64,000 nucleotides of DNA, from assembly GCA_016748015.1 (NCBI GenBank), contig JAAOMT010000480.1:622101-686100 (forward strand), written 5' to 3'. Positions 12,701 to 25,440 of this stretch are shown here, piece by piece (the first letter of the stretch is position 1; each line of letters starts with the position of its first letter). Below the pieces are notes generated by a model. The model saw nothing but the letters and a program-made list of their open reading frames with translations, ran no database searches and had not been told where the DNA came from. The position numbers were made by a program, and so were the translations under genes. Source of the DNA: Geosiphon pyriformis. Taxonomy: Eukaryota; Glomeromycota; Glomeromycetes; Archaeosporales; Geosiphonaceae.

Positions 12701-15611
12701 TTATTATAAGAGTTTAGTATAAACAATATTTATGAATTATTAAAATATTACTAGTGTATTATATAATTTAAAAAACATTATATTAAACTTATAATTTTTT
12801 TTGGATAATAAAAACTGTTTTTAAATAGTCTTTAGAATCTATTATAACTTATTGGTATTTACTTTCTAAATTCAATATTAAAAAGTATTTAAATTTTCTA
12901 AGAATATTTAACATATTATTAATTTATAATAATAAATAATTATTTCTAATTATAATATTATTTAATTGATAATAGTTAACACAAAATTGTATTTTTATAT
13001 TTTTTTTAATATATACTATTAATAAAGTTTATAAACTTATTAATAGTTAAATAAGTTCATTGTTAAATATTTATTGGACTTTTTTTTAATAAACTAATGG
13101 CTACTAAATAGTATCTAATAGACTTATTGTTGTTTTAGTTTTGTATTTTTGATATAAATTTGGTATTAAACTAAATTAGATCATTTTAAATTATTATTGT
13201 TTTTAGCAAATATGTTTATATATTTTATAATAAGCTGTTTAAGCTGTTTTTGTTGTTGTAATTCTAATTGTTTTATGTTAATTTAAGACAATTTTTTAAT
13301 AATAACATGATAATTTTTGATTATAAGAACTAAATTGAATTTCAAAAAAATATTTAATAATTTCTATAAAGTTTGTAACTTTTTATGATAATTTTTATTA
13401 AAAAATATTATTATAAATAATTTTAATTTCTAAATACTTAATTAATATAACAAAATGGGTTTTAAAATTGTATAAAGTAATTTTAAATTCTTTGATTCTT
13501 TAAACAAATAAATATTTAAAATTAAAATTTTAAGTTTTTTGTAAATTTGTTTATTTGACTCAAAAATTTATTATGTAGTAATAAATTTTGGGCAAATATA
13601 TACTTCTTAAATTTTTCTAAAATATAAGAGAGTAATTGTTTTTAATAATCTAAGAATATAATAAAATTTGTTTTATACATTAAAAACTATATTTACTAAA
13701 ATTATAAATTGTTTAATTAATTCAAAATTTTGAGTTTTTTAATTATTTTCTCCAAAATTAATTCAATTTCTGATTAATTACAAACTTAAAATGTTAATTA
13801 AGAGTAAATAAATAACTTGAATAATGTTTTTAGCATATTTAATTGTGAATGATTTTTTAGTTTTATTTTAGAGTATTATTGTAATGTTTTTAATATATTT
13901 TACATTAATAATTAAAAAACAATTTATAATATTGTTTTTAATAAAATTTTTAAACCAATTTTAAGATTAATTTTGGTTAAAAATTTTGGTTATAAAATCA
14001 AGATATCTTTTTTTAAATAGTATAAATTATATTTAGTATTAATTTTATTTTTTTAATTTTGCCAAATTTGATTTTATCTTAATCTATTTTAATAAGTAAT
14101 AATATATTAAAGACATTGTATTCTAAATATTATTGGTTATTATACAGCATAATATATTCTTTGCAAAATTGAATATTTATTTGCTTTAAATATTAAATCT
14201 GAGTTTTTTTTGAAGAATAAATATGATTAAATATTAAGTAATAAAATTCAGTTAGTTCTAAAATATATTAAATATATTCTGTTTTTTTTATTTACCAAAC
14301 ATTTTTTTGAATTTTTTTGTTAATAAAAACGATTGTTAATTTGTAGATAATTTCAATATTATCTAAATAATAGTAAAGTTTGTTGAAATACTGTTGTGAG
14401 TGGTCATAAAAAATGGTTATTTTTTAATTTTTTGGAAATAGAAAGAACATATTAACAAATCTGATCACAAATATTTATTCTTATTAATATATCAATTTAA
14501 TTATATTCTTTTAGTAATAGTTTTTTACATATAAAACAAGATATATTGTTTTATTTTTTTCTTAAAAAAGCTAAATTATTTATTATGGCAAGTTTTGTAT
14601 TAGTAGCATATTTGGTTTTTGTATTTTTCTTTGGATAATATACAAACTTCTATAAATAAAAGTTTTTTGTTGCAATTTTTGCATTTTAGTAAAATATATA
14701 TTGGCTGTTTTTGTAATTCTTTTTTTGAGTATAAAATGTATTTATTTATTTATTGTTATTAATATAAATTATTGGTTGGAGTTTTTAAATTATAATAATA
14801 TTGTTTGTGGTTTAAAAGTTTTAAAAATCTGTTGTTTTGTCTTTTTGATTTAATTAAACTATAAACTGAGCATTATATAAGTTTCTGTAATTGGTTTTTC
14901 TTTTTTTTTCAAATTCAAATACAAAAACTTTCTTAAATTGTTTGTTGAAAGTATTAAAAATAACAAGTACTTTAATGTATTGTCTTTAATATAAAATTTT
15001 TAAATTTTGGGTTTTCTAATCTAAACTAGCATTGGTTTTGAAAAGCCAATTGTTTTTGACAAAAGCTTAATATTGGAATATATTTATAATTAATATTTTA
15101 ATAAGAATAGTGATTTTGTTAATTGTGAAGGAAAAATTGTCAATTTTTTTTACAAACATTTTTTTCATATTATTAGCTGTAATAATTATTGTTTGAACAA
15201 ATCTGTCAATATTTTTTTTAATTTTTGTATCAATTAGTAGATAATAATACTTTTGGCAGATTATTGTTTAAAATAAGCCAAATTAATTTTCTTTTAACTT
15301 TAGTTTCAGTATATATTGCTATAATTGCTTTTTGTTTTAATGTTGCTGTATTACTAAGTAAGAACAATTAATTGGCTTTGAATTTGAATAAAAATATGTA
15401 TAAAATATTGGTATTTTCAGCTATTTTTGTTGATAAAATTGCTGTATTGCTAGAAGAACTTTGTTGTTTTGTTGCAGTTCTACTTTTTGAGAGTGCAATA
15501 AGTAAAAATTTTGGTATTCAAATATTATAAAATAACTGGGTTGAGTGTAAAAGTGTTTAAACAATTAATGATTGTTGTTATAAGATACTAATTAGTTATT
15601 AAGATTACTTC
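9755..15611 (-). pseudogene. Gypsy D pol remnants (integrase, RNase H, RT, dUTPase region, protease)
   Basis: The sequence can be followed along Gypsy A from its 3' end. Anchors include 13060-13135 (equal to A 48460-48520), 14330-14440 (equal to the A zinc-ribbon region near 49920-50130) and 15530-15565 (equal to A 51035-51070, ATAACTGGGTTGAGTGT). About 0.3 kb of integrase equivalent to A 46520-46835 is missing at the 11281 insertion. No domain is open; former coding C and G have mostly become T and A. Confidence 0.6.
11281..11476 (+). mobile_element. Short LINE 3'-end copy, or SINE with a LINE tail
   Basis: This 196-bp block stands out for normal base composition and about six CpGs. From about 11345 to its end it aligns with the 3' end of LINE2 read on the minus strand: both contain GAAAATGCATGATTTAC, followed about 75 bases later by CTCACTCGTTAA here and CTTACTTGTTAA in LINE2. 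The first 65 bases, with an inverted repeat GTGGG...CCCAC at 11308-11328, match nothing else in the window. The flanks share AAATAATAAAA, but in such AT-rich DNA this is weak support for a target duplication. It is either a 5'-truncated LINE of a younger subfamily or a SINE using the LINE tail. Confidence 0.65.
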
Positions 15612-15791
15612 TACAGTACCCCCGAAAAGTAATGGCGGGGTAACTCTTGCGGCGCGTAATTCTTATTATGGTCCGATCAGCTATTGTTAAGACATTTTAA
15701 GTAATAATTTGTACGCGCATACATTCCATGCTACTATTTTTATTTTTTAAAACAAAATTGTTTTGATCAATAACGCGTTTTATTTCTTGTA

Positions 15792-17138
15792 ATGAAATAT
15801 AATCCTGTAAAATTCAATCGTGAAGTCGTTAAGAGATTTTGGCAACAAGGTTATCGAAGTCCAACCGAAATATCGCGAAAAACTAATGTTCCTCTTCGCT
15901 CTTGTGAACGATATATAGGACAACTTCGTAAAAATGGTCAAATTCGAGCAATTCATCGTTCAGGTCGTCCACGAAAAACTTTACCAAAAATGCGTCGCCA
16001 GATTGGAAAAATCGTAAATCGAAATCACTTTACTACAGCAATTGAAATCAAGGCACAACTTGCAAAAACATATCCTGAGATTGAAATAAGCGAACNNNNN
16101 NNNNNNNNNNNNNNNNNNNNNNNNNNNNNNNNNNNNNNNNNNNNNNNNNNNNNNNNNNNNNNNNNNNNNNNNNNNNNNNNNNNNNNNNNNNNNNNNNNNN
16201 NNNNNNNNNNNNNNNNNNNNNNNNNNNNNNNNNNNNNNNNNNNNNNNNNNNNNNNNNNNNNNNNNNNNNNNNNNNNNNNNNNNNNNNNNNNNNNNNNNNN
16301 NNNNNNNNNNNNNNNNNNNNNNNNNNNNNNNNNNNNNNNNNNNNNNNNNNNNNNNNNNNNNNNNNNNNNNNNNNNNNNNNNNNNNNNNNNNNNNNNNNNN
16401 NNNNNNNNNNNNNNNNNNNNNNNNNNNNNNNNNNNNNNNNNNNNNNNNNNNNNNNNNNNNNNNNNNNNNNNNNNNNNNNNNNNNNNNNNNNNNNNNNNNN
16501 NNNNNNNNNNNNNNNNNNNNNNNNNNNNNNNNNNNNNNNNNNNNNNNNNNNNNNNNNNNNNNNNNNNNNNNNNNNNNNNNNNNNNNNNNNNNNNNNNNNN
16601 NNNNNNNNNNNNNNNNNNNNNNNNNNNNNNNNNNNNNNNNNNNNNNNNNNNNNNNNNNNNNNNNNNNNNNNNNNNNNNNNNNNNNNNNNNNNNNNNNNNN
16701 NNNNNNNNNNNNNNNNNNNNNNNNNNNNNNNNNNNNNNNNNNNNNNNNNNNNNNNNNNNNNNNNNNNNNNNNNNNNNNNNNNNNNNNNNNNNNNNNNNNN
16801 NNNNNNNNNNNNNNNNNNNNNNNNNNNNNNNNNNNNNNNNNNNNNNNNNNNNNNNNNNNNNNNNNNNNNNNNNNNNCAAATCGCGTTTTGTCTTGGCGAT
16901 CATATGGTCCAGATCTCAATCCAATTGAGAATATTTGGGCTATTCTTAAACGAAATGTTGAGAAAAAAGTCAAAGCAACAATATCACACAAAAAAATATC
17001 TCTCAAGCGATTTTTATTACAATAGTAGAAGAAGAATGGAATAATCTGTCTAATGAGGCCATTCTTAACTGTATTACTAGTATGCAAAATCGAATTCAAG
17101 ATTGTATTAGTGTAAAAGGAGGACATACTAAATATTAA
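15792..17138 (+). pseudogene. Tc1/mariner transposase, gapped and frameshifted
   Basis: The N-terminal 101 residues carry a helix-turn-helix (TEISRKTNVPLRSCERYI, about residues 23-40), then GRPRK, the linker motif between the two DNA-binding domains of Tc1 transposases, then a second basic helical region. After the gap the correct frame has SYGPDLNPIENIWAILK, the block with the catalytic Glu (codon 16927-16929) of the DDE triad. The first two Asp residues lie in the gap. Past 16985 the frame breaks in an A7 run (about 16990-16996): the expected tail NISQAIFITIVEEEWN continues one frame over and ends at 17138. A base error next to the gap is as likely as true inactivation. The start is the first ATG after the left repeat. 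Confidence 0.85.
16096..16876. other. Assembly gap (781 N)
   Basis: An unsequenced run inside the mariner transposase. Reading frames across it, on either strand, have no meaning. Confidence 1.
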
Positions 17139-17247
17139 TTTTCTGCATATATATTCTTTACTTATATATCTATTAAATATTAAAATTTAAACAGAAATTA
17201 TTATGTATAAAAAAAATACTCCGCCATTACTTTTCGAGAGGACTGTA

Positions 17248-18961
17248 TTATTGTTAGATTGAAAACAATTTTGTAGTGTAAATTGGTTAAATTGAATTGG
17301 TTTTTTTGCTGGTATTAAGTAGCTTTAAATTAAAGGTGATTGATAATACTGTTGTTGTTAAATTGGTAATAAAGACTAATAATAATTAAACTAAAGTCTT
17401 TGTAAATAATAAGTAGATAGTAGTAAATTACATAATTGCTATTATAATCATATTTTTAGTGTTCTGAAATTTTATAATAATAACAATTTAAGTTTTGAGA
17501 TTAATTGTTGTTTGATAAAAATAAATTGTTTTGATTTTGTTATTATGATAATTGATATTTCTGCTGTTGGTTAGTAAAATAACTTTCAATCTTTTTTATA
17601 AATTGATCAATTTTATCTTTTGTTATTGAACTTGTTTCTTCAATTGTTAGATTAACAAGCTTGGTTTAATTTGTTTTTTTATTGCTATTTTATAGTTTTT
17701 AGCATATAATATAGTAATGGCTAAATTTTTTGGAATATGTGATCAGACTTTTTTAATTAATTTGTCTTTTAGTCTAGTAGTAAACTGGTCTAAAACTTAA
17801 GCATTAAAATAATAATTGTTGTTTTTTAATTGTTTGATTTTTTTAAGAAGTTTATTAAACTATTTCAGATATATTATAATAGATTTAGATGGTTTTTGTT
17901 TGATATTATAGAAGCAATTTTAAAGAATGATTAAAGTATTATTGTTAGTAAATTGTTTAAGAAAAACAATTTAAATATTTGTTAATCTTTAAAAAATATT
18001 ATTATATTTTTGAACTATTTGCCTGTAGTTTTTTGTAAAAATTAAAAAATTATTTTTAGTATTTTGGTTATATTCTATTTATTTATATCTTTTACTTTTG
18101 AAATTTTGTTAAGTTATTTTTGTAGACTGGTTTTAATATTTCTCCTAAAAATTTAGGAATTTTGGCAATATAAGTTATTTTTTTATTGTTTTTTTCTTTA
18201 TTGTCTGTGGTTTTTTATTGTTTTTTTGTTTTTTGATAAATTGAAAAATATTTTTTTCATTAACTAATGTTTTTAAGTGTTTATTTTAGTTTTTAGCTAA
18301 ATAATTAAAAAAAATTAATACTTGTGTAAATTGAATTTGTTTTTTGTATTAGGCTTTTGAATAAAATTAAGTTTTTTGGTCTTGTTAATTAAATAAGTAA
18401 AAAATTGAATATTTGTGTTTAAACAAGTAAAATTAAAAAAAATGTGATAAAAAGTAGTAATTTAATACTTGTTTATTGTTTAAATGTTTAAATATTGTTT
18501 TTAATATATTGAAAATTATATAAATTAATCTGGTGTTTTTTTTTTGTTAATGGTTTTTAATTTATATTTAAGTTCAAGAACAAATTGTAAATTAACAAAA
18601 TTTTTTTTTTACAGAATTAAATAATGTTGTAGTTAAGTTTTTAAAAATAAATAGCATAAGCATTAACATAAATAGCATAAGCATTAACATTAATAGCTTC
18701 TGATTTTATGTTTAAATAGTAAATTAAATTTTCAAGACGATTTTATTTTATTTTTGTAATATTGTAATTTTTAAAAAAATAATTATTGATTTAATTTTCA
18801 ATATATTGAAAAAAGTTTTCTTAACAACTATAATTTTATCTTAAATTTCAAATCTTTGTTTACAATAAATATAAATTAACTGATAATATTCTAGAGTTAT
18901 TATGTTAAATATAATTAGTACTTTAATATAATTATTATTATATTATTAGAAAAGCACTAAA
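17248..18961 (-). pseudogene. Gypsy D gag remnant
   Basis: The sequence follows the Gypsy A gag (51120-52916) in order, for instance 17560-17600 (equivalent to the A stretch at 51540-51580 before the Gln-rich part) and 17700-17790 (equivalent to A 51660-51740). All frames are closed by stops. Confidence 0.55.
18649..18690. repeat. 21-bp perfect tandem duplication
   Basis: The unit AAATAGCATAAGCATTAACA plus a final T occurs twice head to tail (18649-18669 and 18670-18690), with a partial third unit after it. It lies in the Gypsy D gag remnant and has no counterpart in Gypsy A, so it arose after this copy inserted. Confidence 0.85.
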
Positions 18962-19932
18962 TATTATCAGAGTTTTTTTACTCTTTTTTTGTTGTTGTTA
19001 ATGTTATTTTGCTGTTAATAAAAGCTGGTAGATTTCTAATAAGCTAATTTATCTTTCAAAATATTTCTTTTATTTTGGACTGTATATGCTGTTAGATTTA
19101 TGATAAAATGACCAATTTTATGTTAATTATTTGTATAGTTTCTTTGCAATAAAAATTAATTCTTTTACAAAAAATTTTGTTTGTAAGCTTTTCAATAATA
19201 TGTAGTTACTTTGCTATAAAAGTTAATTTTTTTACAGAAAATCTTAATTATTGATTACTTAATAATATAAAAAATAAAATAAAATAAAAGTAAAATAAAA
19301 AATAAAAATAAAATAATAATTAAAAAAAATAAAAAAATAAGTTCAAAGAAATCATTTTAGATCCAGATTTGAAAATATTAACAGTTACTAAAATTGGTAA
19401 TTAATTAATTTCAAAATATTAATTTTGAATAAATAATTTTAAAGTAGTAATATTTAAGAGTTTTTTGGTTTTTAAAATAATTTTATTGAATTAATTTGTA
19501 ATAATTTTGAGTTACGATTAATATATTTTTTCGAAAAAAGAAGCTTTTTTTTATAAAACTTGTTATAATATTATTCTATAATCTAGCACTATTTTTTTTT
19601 TAATATTTTGGCAAACTAAAGATATATTTTATTAAATTACAAGTTATTTCTGTAAACTATTAATTATTTTAGTAAATTGTTAAATATTTTGTCAAATTTT
19701 AAATATTTTAACGAATTTTAAATGCTACATAATTTGGTGTATTACATGATTTAATTATTACAATTTAGTTATATTTGTATTTTGTACAAATTGGATTATT
19801 AATTAAATAATACTTTGGATAATTTAATAAAATAACAAGTAATAATTTAAAATAATAATATATGTTAATTAATAATAAGAATTATAAAGATAATTTTATG
19901 CTAATTAATAGTTTAAATTTTTGTTGATAATA
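18962..19932 (-). repeat. Gypsy D LTR, right copy (5' LTR of the element)
   Basis: It starts TATTATCAGAG, equivalent to TGTTACTAGAG with transitions, and is preceded by GCACTAAA where A has GCACCAAA (the primer-site complement). It ends GATAATA. Its length of 971 bp nearly equals the A LTRs (973 bp). An A-rich simple tract lies at about 19268-19340. Confidence 0.75.
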
Positions 19933-22627
19933 TTATAGTTGAAAATAAAATAAGTAAATTGTCTATGATTGAAGTTATTATTAGAATACAAATATATAAT
20001 ATTAAAATAAATGATATTATTTTTATAAAGCTATAAATCTATAGTTTAAAATTTAAAATCTGCAATAGAAGTTTTAATATTAATATTCTAATTGTTAATT
20101 GCTTAATCAAAAGTAATAATTAATTTTAATATGATCTTGTTTATAATAGTAGTTGTAAATCCAAATCTCTAACTATTATTATTGATTTAATAATAATTAT
20201 TATTACTAATTTTGAAAACAATTATTTTTTTAATTATTTTTATAATATTAAAAAAATTAATATACAGCTTGATTATTAGTTAAGTATTTTTTTATTTATT
20301 ATATTATTGAATTATTTTAAACTTGGTATTCAATTTAAATAATTTATTTATTATTAAATTTACAGTTTAAACATAATTGGTCTTAAGTTTGACTAATTTA
20401 AAATTTTTAATTAATATAATTGCTGTTAAATAATTTGTTAAATGTGTTAAACATACTTATTAAAAAATATTATTGTGTAATTTTTTGATAAATTAATTCA
20501 AAATCTAAAATACTATATAGTAATTAGTGTTAATTACTTAAATTTAACACAAATAATAATGAAAATATTCTAAATAAATAGTAATTGTTTTGCAATTTTT
20601 TTGTTTAATAATATTAAAATATTTTTATAATTTAATAATATTATTGTAATTGTTAAAATATTAAAAAAAGACAGTTTTAAAGACAGTAAATATAATAAGT
20701 ATAATAATTAGATTCTAATATTACAAATTTGTTATGATTTAAAAAAAAATAAAATTATTTAAGAACTTTAATATTATTTTAATTGTTAATAATAATAGTT
20801 TTTTTATATTATTAAATTATACTTGAACATTATTTTTTTGCTAATAAATATTTTTAATTTGGTAATTAAGATATATATTATTATTACTGTTAAAAAAAAT
20901 ATATATTAATAATAATAATAATAATAATAAAGCTATAATAATTAATAATATTAATGATAAATTTAATAATACAGTTGAATTTATTAGATTTTAAATTATT
21001 TTTAAAGTTTGAATTAATAAAATTTGAAATACAATAAATTTAATATTAAATTTTTTTTAATTATTTTTTAATCTTGATTTTTTTTCCTAATTTAGTTTTA
21101 TTTTAGTTATTAATAAAACTAAAATTTAATTTTGGTAATAATAATTATAATAAAATTATTAATAGTTATAATTAAAATTCTTTAAAAAATTCTTTATTAA
21201 TTGCTATTTTTATAATGGTTTTAAAAAATAAGTTTTGGTTTTGTTATAAATATAAACATAATTTTTAATAAAATCTGAATAATATTGTTAAAAATATAAT
21301 AATACAATAGTTCTAAAAGTAAACAGCTTATATTTTTTTCTATAGTAATAAAACTATTTTTTTGAATATTACTATTAAGTTTTAAATTAATAAGTTAAAT
21401 TAGTTGTTTTTTGTAATAAGTAAAATTGTTTTTAAATATCTTTATAGATTTTTTAATAAATTTCTATTAATATACTTGCAAAATTATAAAATTAATGATA
21501 ACTAAAATGTTTTTTAAATGCTTTATAAAAATTGGCTTTTGTAATTTTTGAATTAATAAAAATTAAAGACTGATTCTACTAAAAAATAATTAATAATTAA
21601 TTTTAAATTTTTTGAAAATATTTATATGAATTTCAGATAATTGGTTCTTGTAAATTTTGGTTTTACTGCTTTTGTTTTTTGTAAATTATATTTTATAAAA
21701 AGTACTAAATATCAGTTGGGCTTCACTCGTTAAATGCATAAAAAAAAAGTACTAAATATTATAAATAAGTTTTAGAGTTTATTAAATTTTGTATAATTTA
21801 ATGTTTAGATTGAATAATTTTTTAATTTGCAAATTTTTTGAAGGTTTTAAATAAGAAGTTTTTTATATAATAAACAAAAATTTAATATTAATTATAAATA
21901 ATACTTAATATTTAATTTTTTTGATATAATAACTGATTTATTCTAATGTTTTTTATTTTTTTGCTAAGCAATTTTAGTTTTTTTGATTATATTTTATATT
22001 TTTACTTTGTGTTTTTTACTTAACAATTTTTGTTATCATAATTTTAATATTTTAATTAATTAATTAATAAATATAAAACAAAATAAAACAAAAATAAATA
22101 AAAATTAGTATTTTATTAATAGTTTTAATTAAAATTATTATTTTAATATTATTAATATCAATAAAAAATAAATTAAATTTTAATAAAGTAAATATAAACT
22201 TATAATATTGTATTTATATAATATAATTTAATAAATTTATTTTAAAATAATTATAAACTTTAAATATTAGATTATTAATTATAAAAGTTACTTAATTAAA
22301 TAGAAATTAAACTTATTTTTAACTCAATTTGTCTTTTTTTCTGCTTTTAATATATATATAAATTTTTATAATTTGAAATTTTTGAAATTTTTAATATTAT
22401 ATGTTTTAGTTATTTATTATTATATTTTTTTATATTTTTTTTTGTTTTATTTTATAAATAATAATATATATTTTTTTTAATATTAAGCTTTAATAAAAAA
22501 TTTTTAATTTTTTTTTTGAATAAATTTAAAATATATATATTTTTTATAATATTAAAAATTTTTGTTTTTAATTTTTTATAAGTTAGTTATTTTTTTAATT
22601 AATTTATTGTTAATATTTTAATAATTA
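19933..22627. other. AT island with simple repeats, no gene
   Basis: Nearly pure A/T with no frame or domain that I can identify. An (AAT)n microsatellite lies at about 20905-20931. The only non-AT block is the small insertion at 21713-21743. Confidence 0.5.
21697..21759 (+). mobile_element. 31-bp extreme 5'-truncated LINE end with 16-bp target duplication
   Basis: AAAAAGTACTAAATAT occurs at 21697-21712 and again, identical, at 21744-21759. Between them lie 31 bases including TTGGGCTTCACTCGTTAAA, which match the very end of the 11281-11476 insert (TTGGGTCTCACTCGTTAAA). A perfect 16-bp duplication around a piece of LINE 3' end is the signature of target-primed reverse transcription that aborted almost at once. 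Confidence 0.75.
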
Positions 22628-22729
22628 AGAAAAATTCAAATTATTTTTCTTTAGTTATTTCTTTTAATATTTTTTTTTTATTATAATAAAATTAATAGGC
22701 TCTTTTACTAATAGGTTTGATTTAAGTTC

Positions 22730-24560
22730 AGCTGATTTTGAAACTTATTCAAGCACTAAGTAAAAATATATAGAAAATATATATTTCTATAGTGTATTTT
22801 ACAAAAAACTGAAAAAACCTGATATAAATGTTAGTGTGGTTAACTTATCTGCTGGTTTTTTGAGACTTGAAAATATTGATATTTTTGATAGAAAATTCGT
22901 AATATTTTGAAGAAACAAAGTTGATAGTAAAATTAGTAATATTAATAGTCTATTAAATATAGAAAATATAAAAAACATAATTACTAAAAAAACTAGTTAT
23001 GTAAATTCAGATATTTTGATGGTTAATAAAAATATAGATAATATTATACTACAGAAAACTTACACTCAAATATATGTATTGAGCCACTCACCAAAAGCTC
23101 TTTTATTTGTGGATTTGAATAATAATAAAGATGTTTTAATGCTCTTGTTATCTAAGTTTGATGTCTTTAGACAATTTTTATTGATTGGATTATGTGTTTC
23201 AGAAAAACAGAGTTTTAATTCAACAAAATATTTTGTGTTAGATATTGAGTTTTTTGTTATATCTAACAAAACTTTTGGTAATAAATTATTGAGTATTAAA
23301 AAAATGTTTTATTGTATAAATAGTTTTGAGAAGATGTTAACTTCTTTAAAGTTTCTTAGAATAATTAGATCATTTTTTACATTTAAGTTTAGTTTAAGAA
23401 AAACTAGAGAAATAACAATTAATAAAAAAATTTTAGTTAATAATAATATTAAAATGGCAAAAAAATTTACAAATTGAAAAGTGATAATCAAAGAAATTTC
23501 TGTTAATTTTCTAAAATTGACTATAAAATCAGTTTTTTTTAAATTTAGTAAAATTGTGTTTATTAGAATACAGCTAATTGGTCTTTGGCAAAAGATCTTA
23601 ATAGAGTTTAAGTTAGCTAAAATCACTGATTTGGTCACAGCTAAATGGTTTGTTCTTATAAAAAAAACTCTGTTTATGTGACAAAGATTATTAACAATAA
23701 TCAAACATAAATATTTAGAGATCAGCATCAAGCTTTATTGTATACTTTACTAGTTAGTATTATTGCTTATAATCTTACTGATTTATTAAAATTATATAAT
23801 AGAAAAATTTGCTCTATTGGTTGCAATCTGAATTTTTATATGCATAACAGATGTGCTGTAATTTATTTTGCCAATAAAACATCAAAAAAAGCTGCTATTG
23901 ATTTTCTTCTTGTTTTTAAGGATGTAAATTTGTATTGGACTGGTTTTTTTTGGTCTATTGTGTTTGGTTCTAATAAACAAATAGTCAATTTTCAAGATTA
24001 GATTCATTTGACAAATATACATAAAAAAACAGATGCCAATTGTTCATTTAGTATTATTTAGTAAAAAAACTTAGATGTAAATTGTTAGTAGTTCTATTTT
24101 TTATGTTATATTTTTAGTTGTTTCTAGTGCTGATTTATTTTTAGATACTAAACTTTTCTTGCTAGTTTCTTTAAATATAAGTAATAAGTTTGCTATTTTT
24201 GAGTACAGTCTTACTAGTCTTGTAAAAAAAGTTAACAAGCTAACTAAGAAATTAAATGCACTTGGATCAATGATTTTCTAGCTTAGTCTTAAATGTCAGC
24301 CATTGGTAATCTTTTTATCACAAAATTAAGAGATAAATATAGTAATGAATAAAAGTTTAAATACAGTTACAAATAATAAGATTATAATAAAAGCAGAGTT
24401 ATTGAATTAATCAATATTAAGAAATTTAAAAACAAAATAAACAATTTATCTGATATGATTATGAGCCTACTGGCTAAAATAAATAACAAAAATTTGAGTT
24501 TAGACACTTTTCTTTAACAATAACTGATTTGATTTGGAAGATTGTTATATGCAATATTTA
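22730..24560 (+). pseudogene. LINE3 ORF1-type region (RRM-like)
   Basis: The open piece 23016-23477 aligns with LINE2 and LINE4: NSFEKMLTSLKFLRIIRSFF corresponds to NSFGGASTFLKFLGIIRVT in LINE2 and DSFGEAFIFSKFPEIIRFFF in LINE4. It is followed by VIIKEISVNFLKL and IRIQLIGLWQKILIEF, the RRM-like segment. A second RRM-like piece (23738-24001) lies in another frame, so at least one indel is present. The protein would bind element RNA. In-frame TGA at 23475 and 23679 are probably former TGG or CGA. Confidence 0.6.
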
Positions 24561-25440
24561 AGATATAAACAACTCTGCTAAGCAAGAGGATATTTTTTGT
24601 TGGCACAAAAAATAAACAATTTGATTTTTATTATTATTAAGACTAAATTAAAAGAAAAAATTTATTCATGGATTATAAAAAAGTTTGATGGTATTTAGGT
24701 GTTTATTTCTAGTTTAAAATCTAGTTACTTGGGTTTTAATATTGCAATTATCATAAACATTGGTTTAGCAAAACATATGTGCAAGATTTTAGAGATTGCT
24801 AATAGGTTTTTGTTTATAAAGCTGCTTTTTAAAAATAAACTCTTTATTTTAATTTTGGGACTGTATACTAATACCATTCTGGTAATATGCTTGACTCAAG
24901 CAGAGAAGATCAATTCATTAATTGCAAAAGCATAAATGAAATCTTATTTGTAATTTTAAATAATAATTTCAATGAGAATGATTCTTACAAGTATGTTAAT
25001 TTTAAGAGATGTCTTAATCTGGAGCTGGTTAATTCTTTGATGAAAAGTTCAGTTACAAAAGCCTTAATGTGGAATAATTCTAGAGATGTTAAAAAAAACA
25101 ATTAATTCTATATTTGTTTCTTCAAATTTAATTAATACAATAATGAATTATAATATTCTGGATATTAAAAAGCATTTTGAAACTAATTATTAGATAGTTT
25201 TTATTTTTATAGATTTGGATGGCTTGTTAGATATAAATTTGAACTTTTTTTGTAAATAAACAAATAAAAATTGTTAAAAGTTTGATTTTAAAAGTGCCAA
25301 TAATACTAAAAAAACCAGATTCAAAAATATTATAATGGTCAATACTACCATGTTTTATAATAAGTTTGTTGTATTAAAAAAATTTTCTGATATAGATATA
25401 ATGTAGAATGTTATTTGTAAAATTAAAAATTCACAAAAAT
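24561..25440 (+). pseudogene. LINE3 APE-type endonuclease region
   Basis: Two overlapping frames, 24699-24935 and 24887-25105, together give the nuclease core (LGLYTN, then SLIAKA, then NEILFVILNNNFNEND), so a one-base deletion sits near 24930. The GGDFNED block reads NNNFNEN: two Gly and the catalytic Asp all became Asn by G-to-A changes. The sequence after 25105 continues into the linker before RT and stops near 25440. Confidence 0.65.

Larger units (their letters stand above)
15614..17245 (+). mobile_element. Tc1/mariner DNA transposon, young
   Basis: The ends are inverted repeats: CAGTACCCCCGAAAAGTAAT at the left and, reverse-complemented, CAGTCCTCTCGAAAAGTAAT at the right, followed on both sides by GGCGG. 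The element is flanked by TA (15612-15613 and 17246-17247), the target duplication expected of Tc1/mariner. The readable 482 bp at the left holds about 28 CpGs, while the decayed Gypsy D around it has almost none, so the insertion is recent. A run of 781 N (16096-16876) hides the middle of the transposase, and the true length there is unknown. Confidence 0.93.
8898..19932 (-). mobile_element. Gypsy D: old, decayed Ty3/Gypsy element of the A family
   Basis: A complete but strongly decayed copy of the Gypsy A family reads on the minus strand, with recognisable LTRs at both ends. Internal landmarks align collinearly with A: the extra 3' frame (about 10000-10400), integrase (about 11100-11900), RT/RNase H (about 12000-13150), the zinc-ribbon/dUTPase region (about 13200-14700), protease (about 14900-15500) and gag (about 17250-18950). 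CpG is nearly absent and hardly any long frame survives. It was later hit by a short LINE-tail insertion and a mariner element. The 4-bp flanks are CTGT and TTAT, which would be a target duplication only if two transitions occurred. Confidence 0.75.

Noticed and set aside
15981-17126. Long minus-strand frames across the mariner element.
   Set aside because: They are open only because 781 N are translated as X; the real transposase reads on the plus strand.
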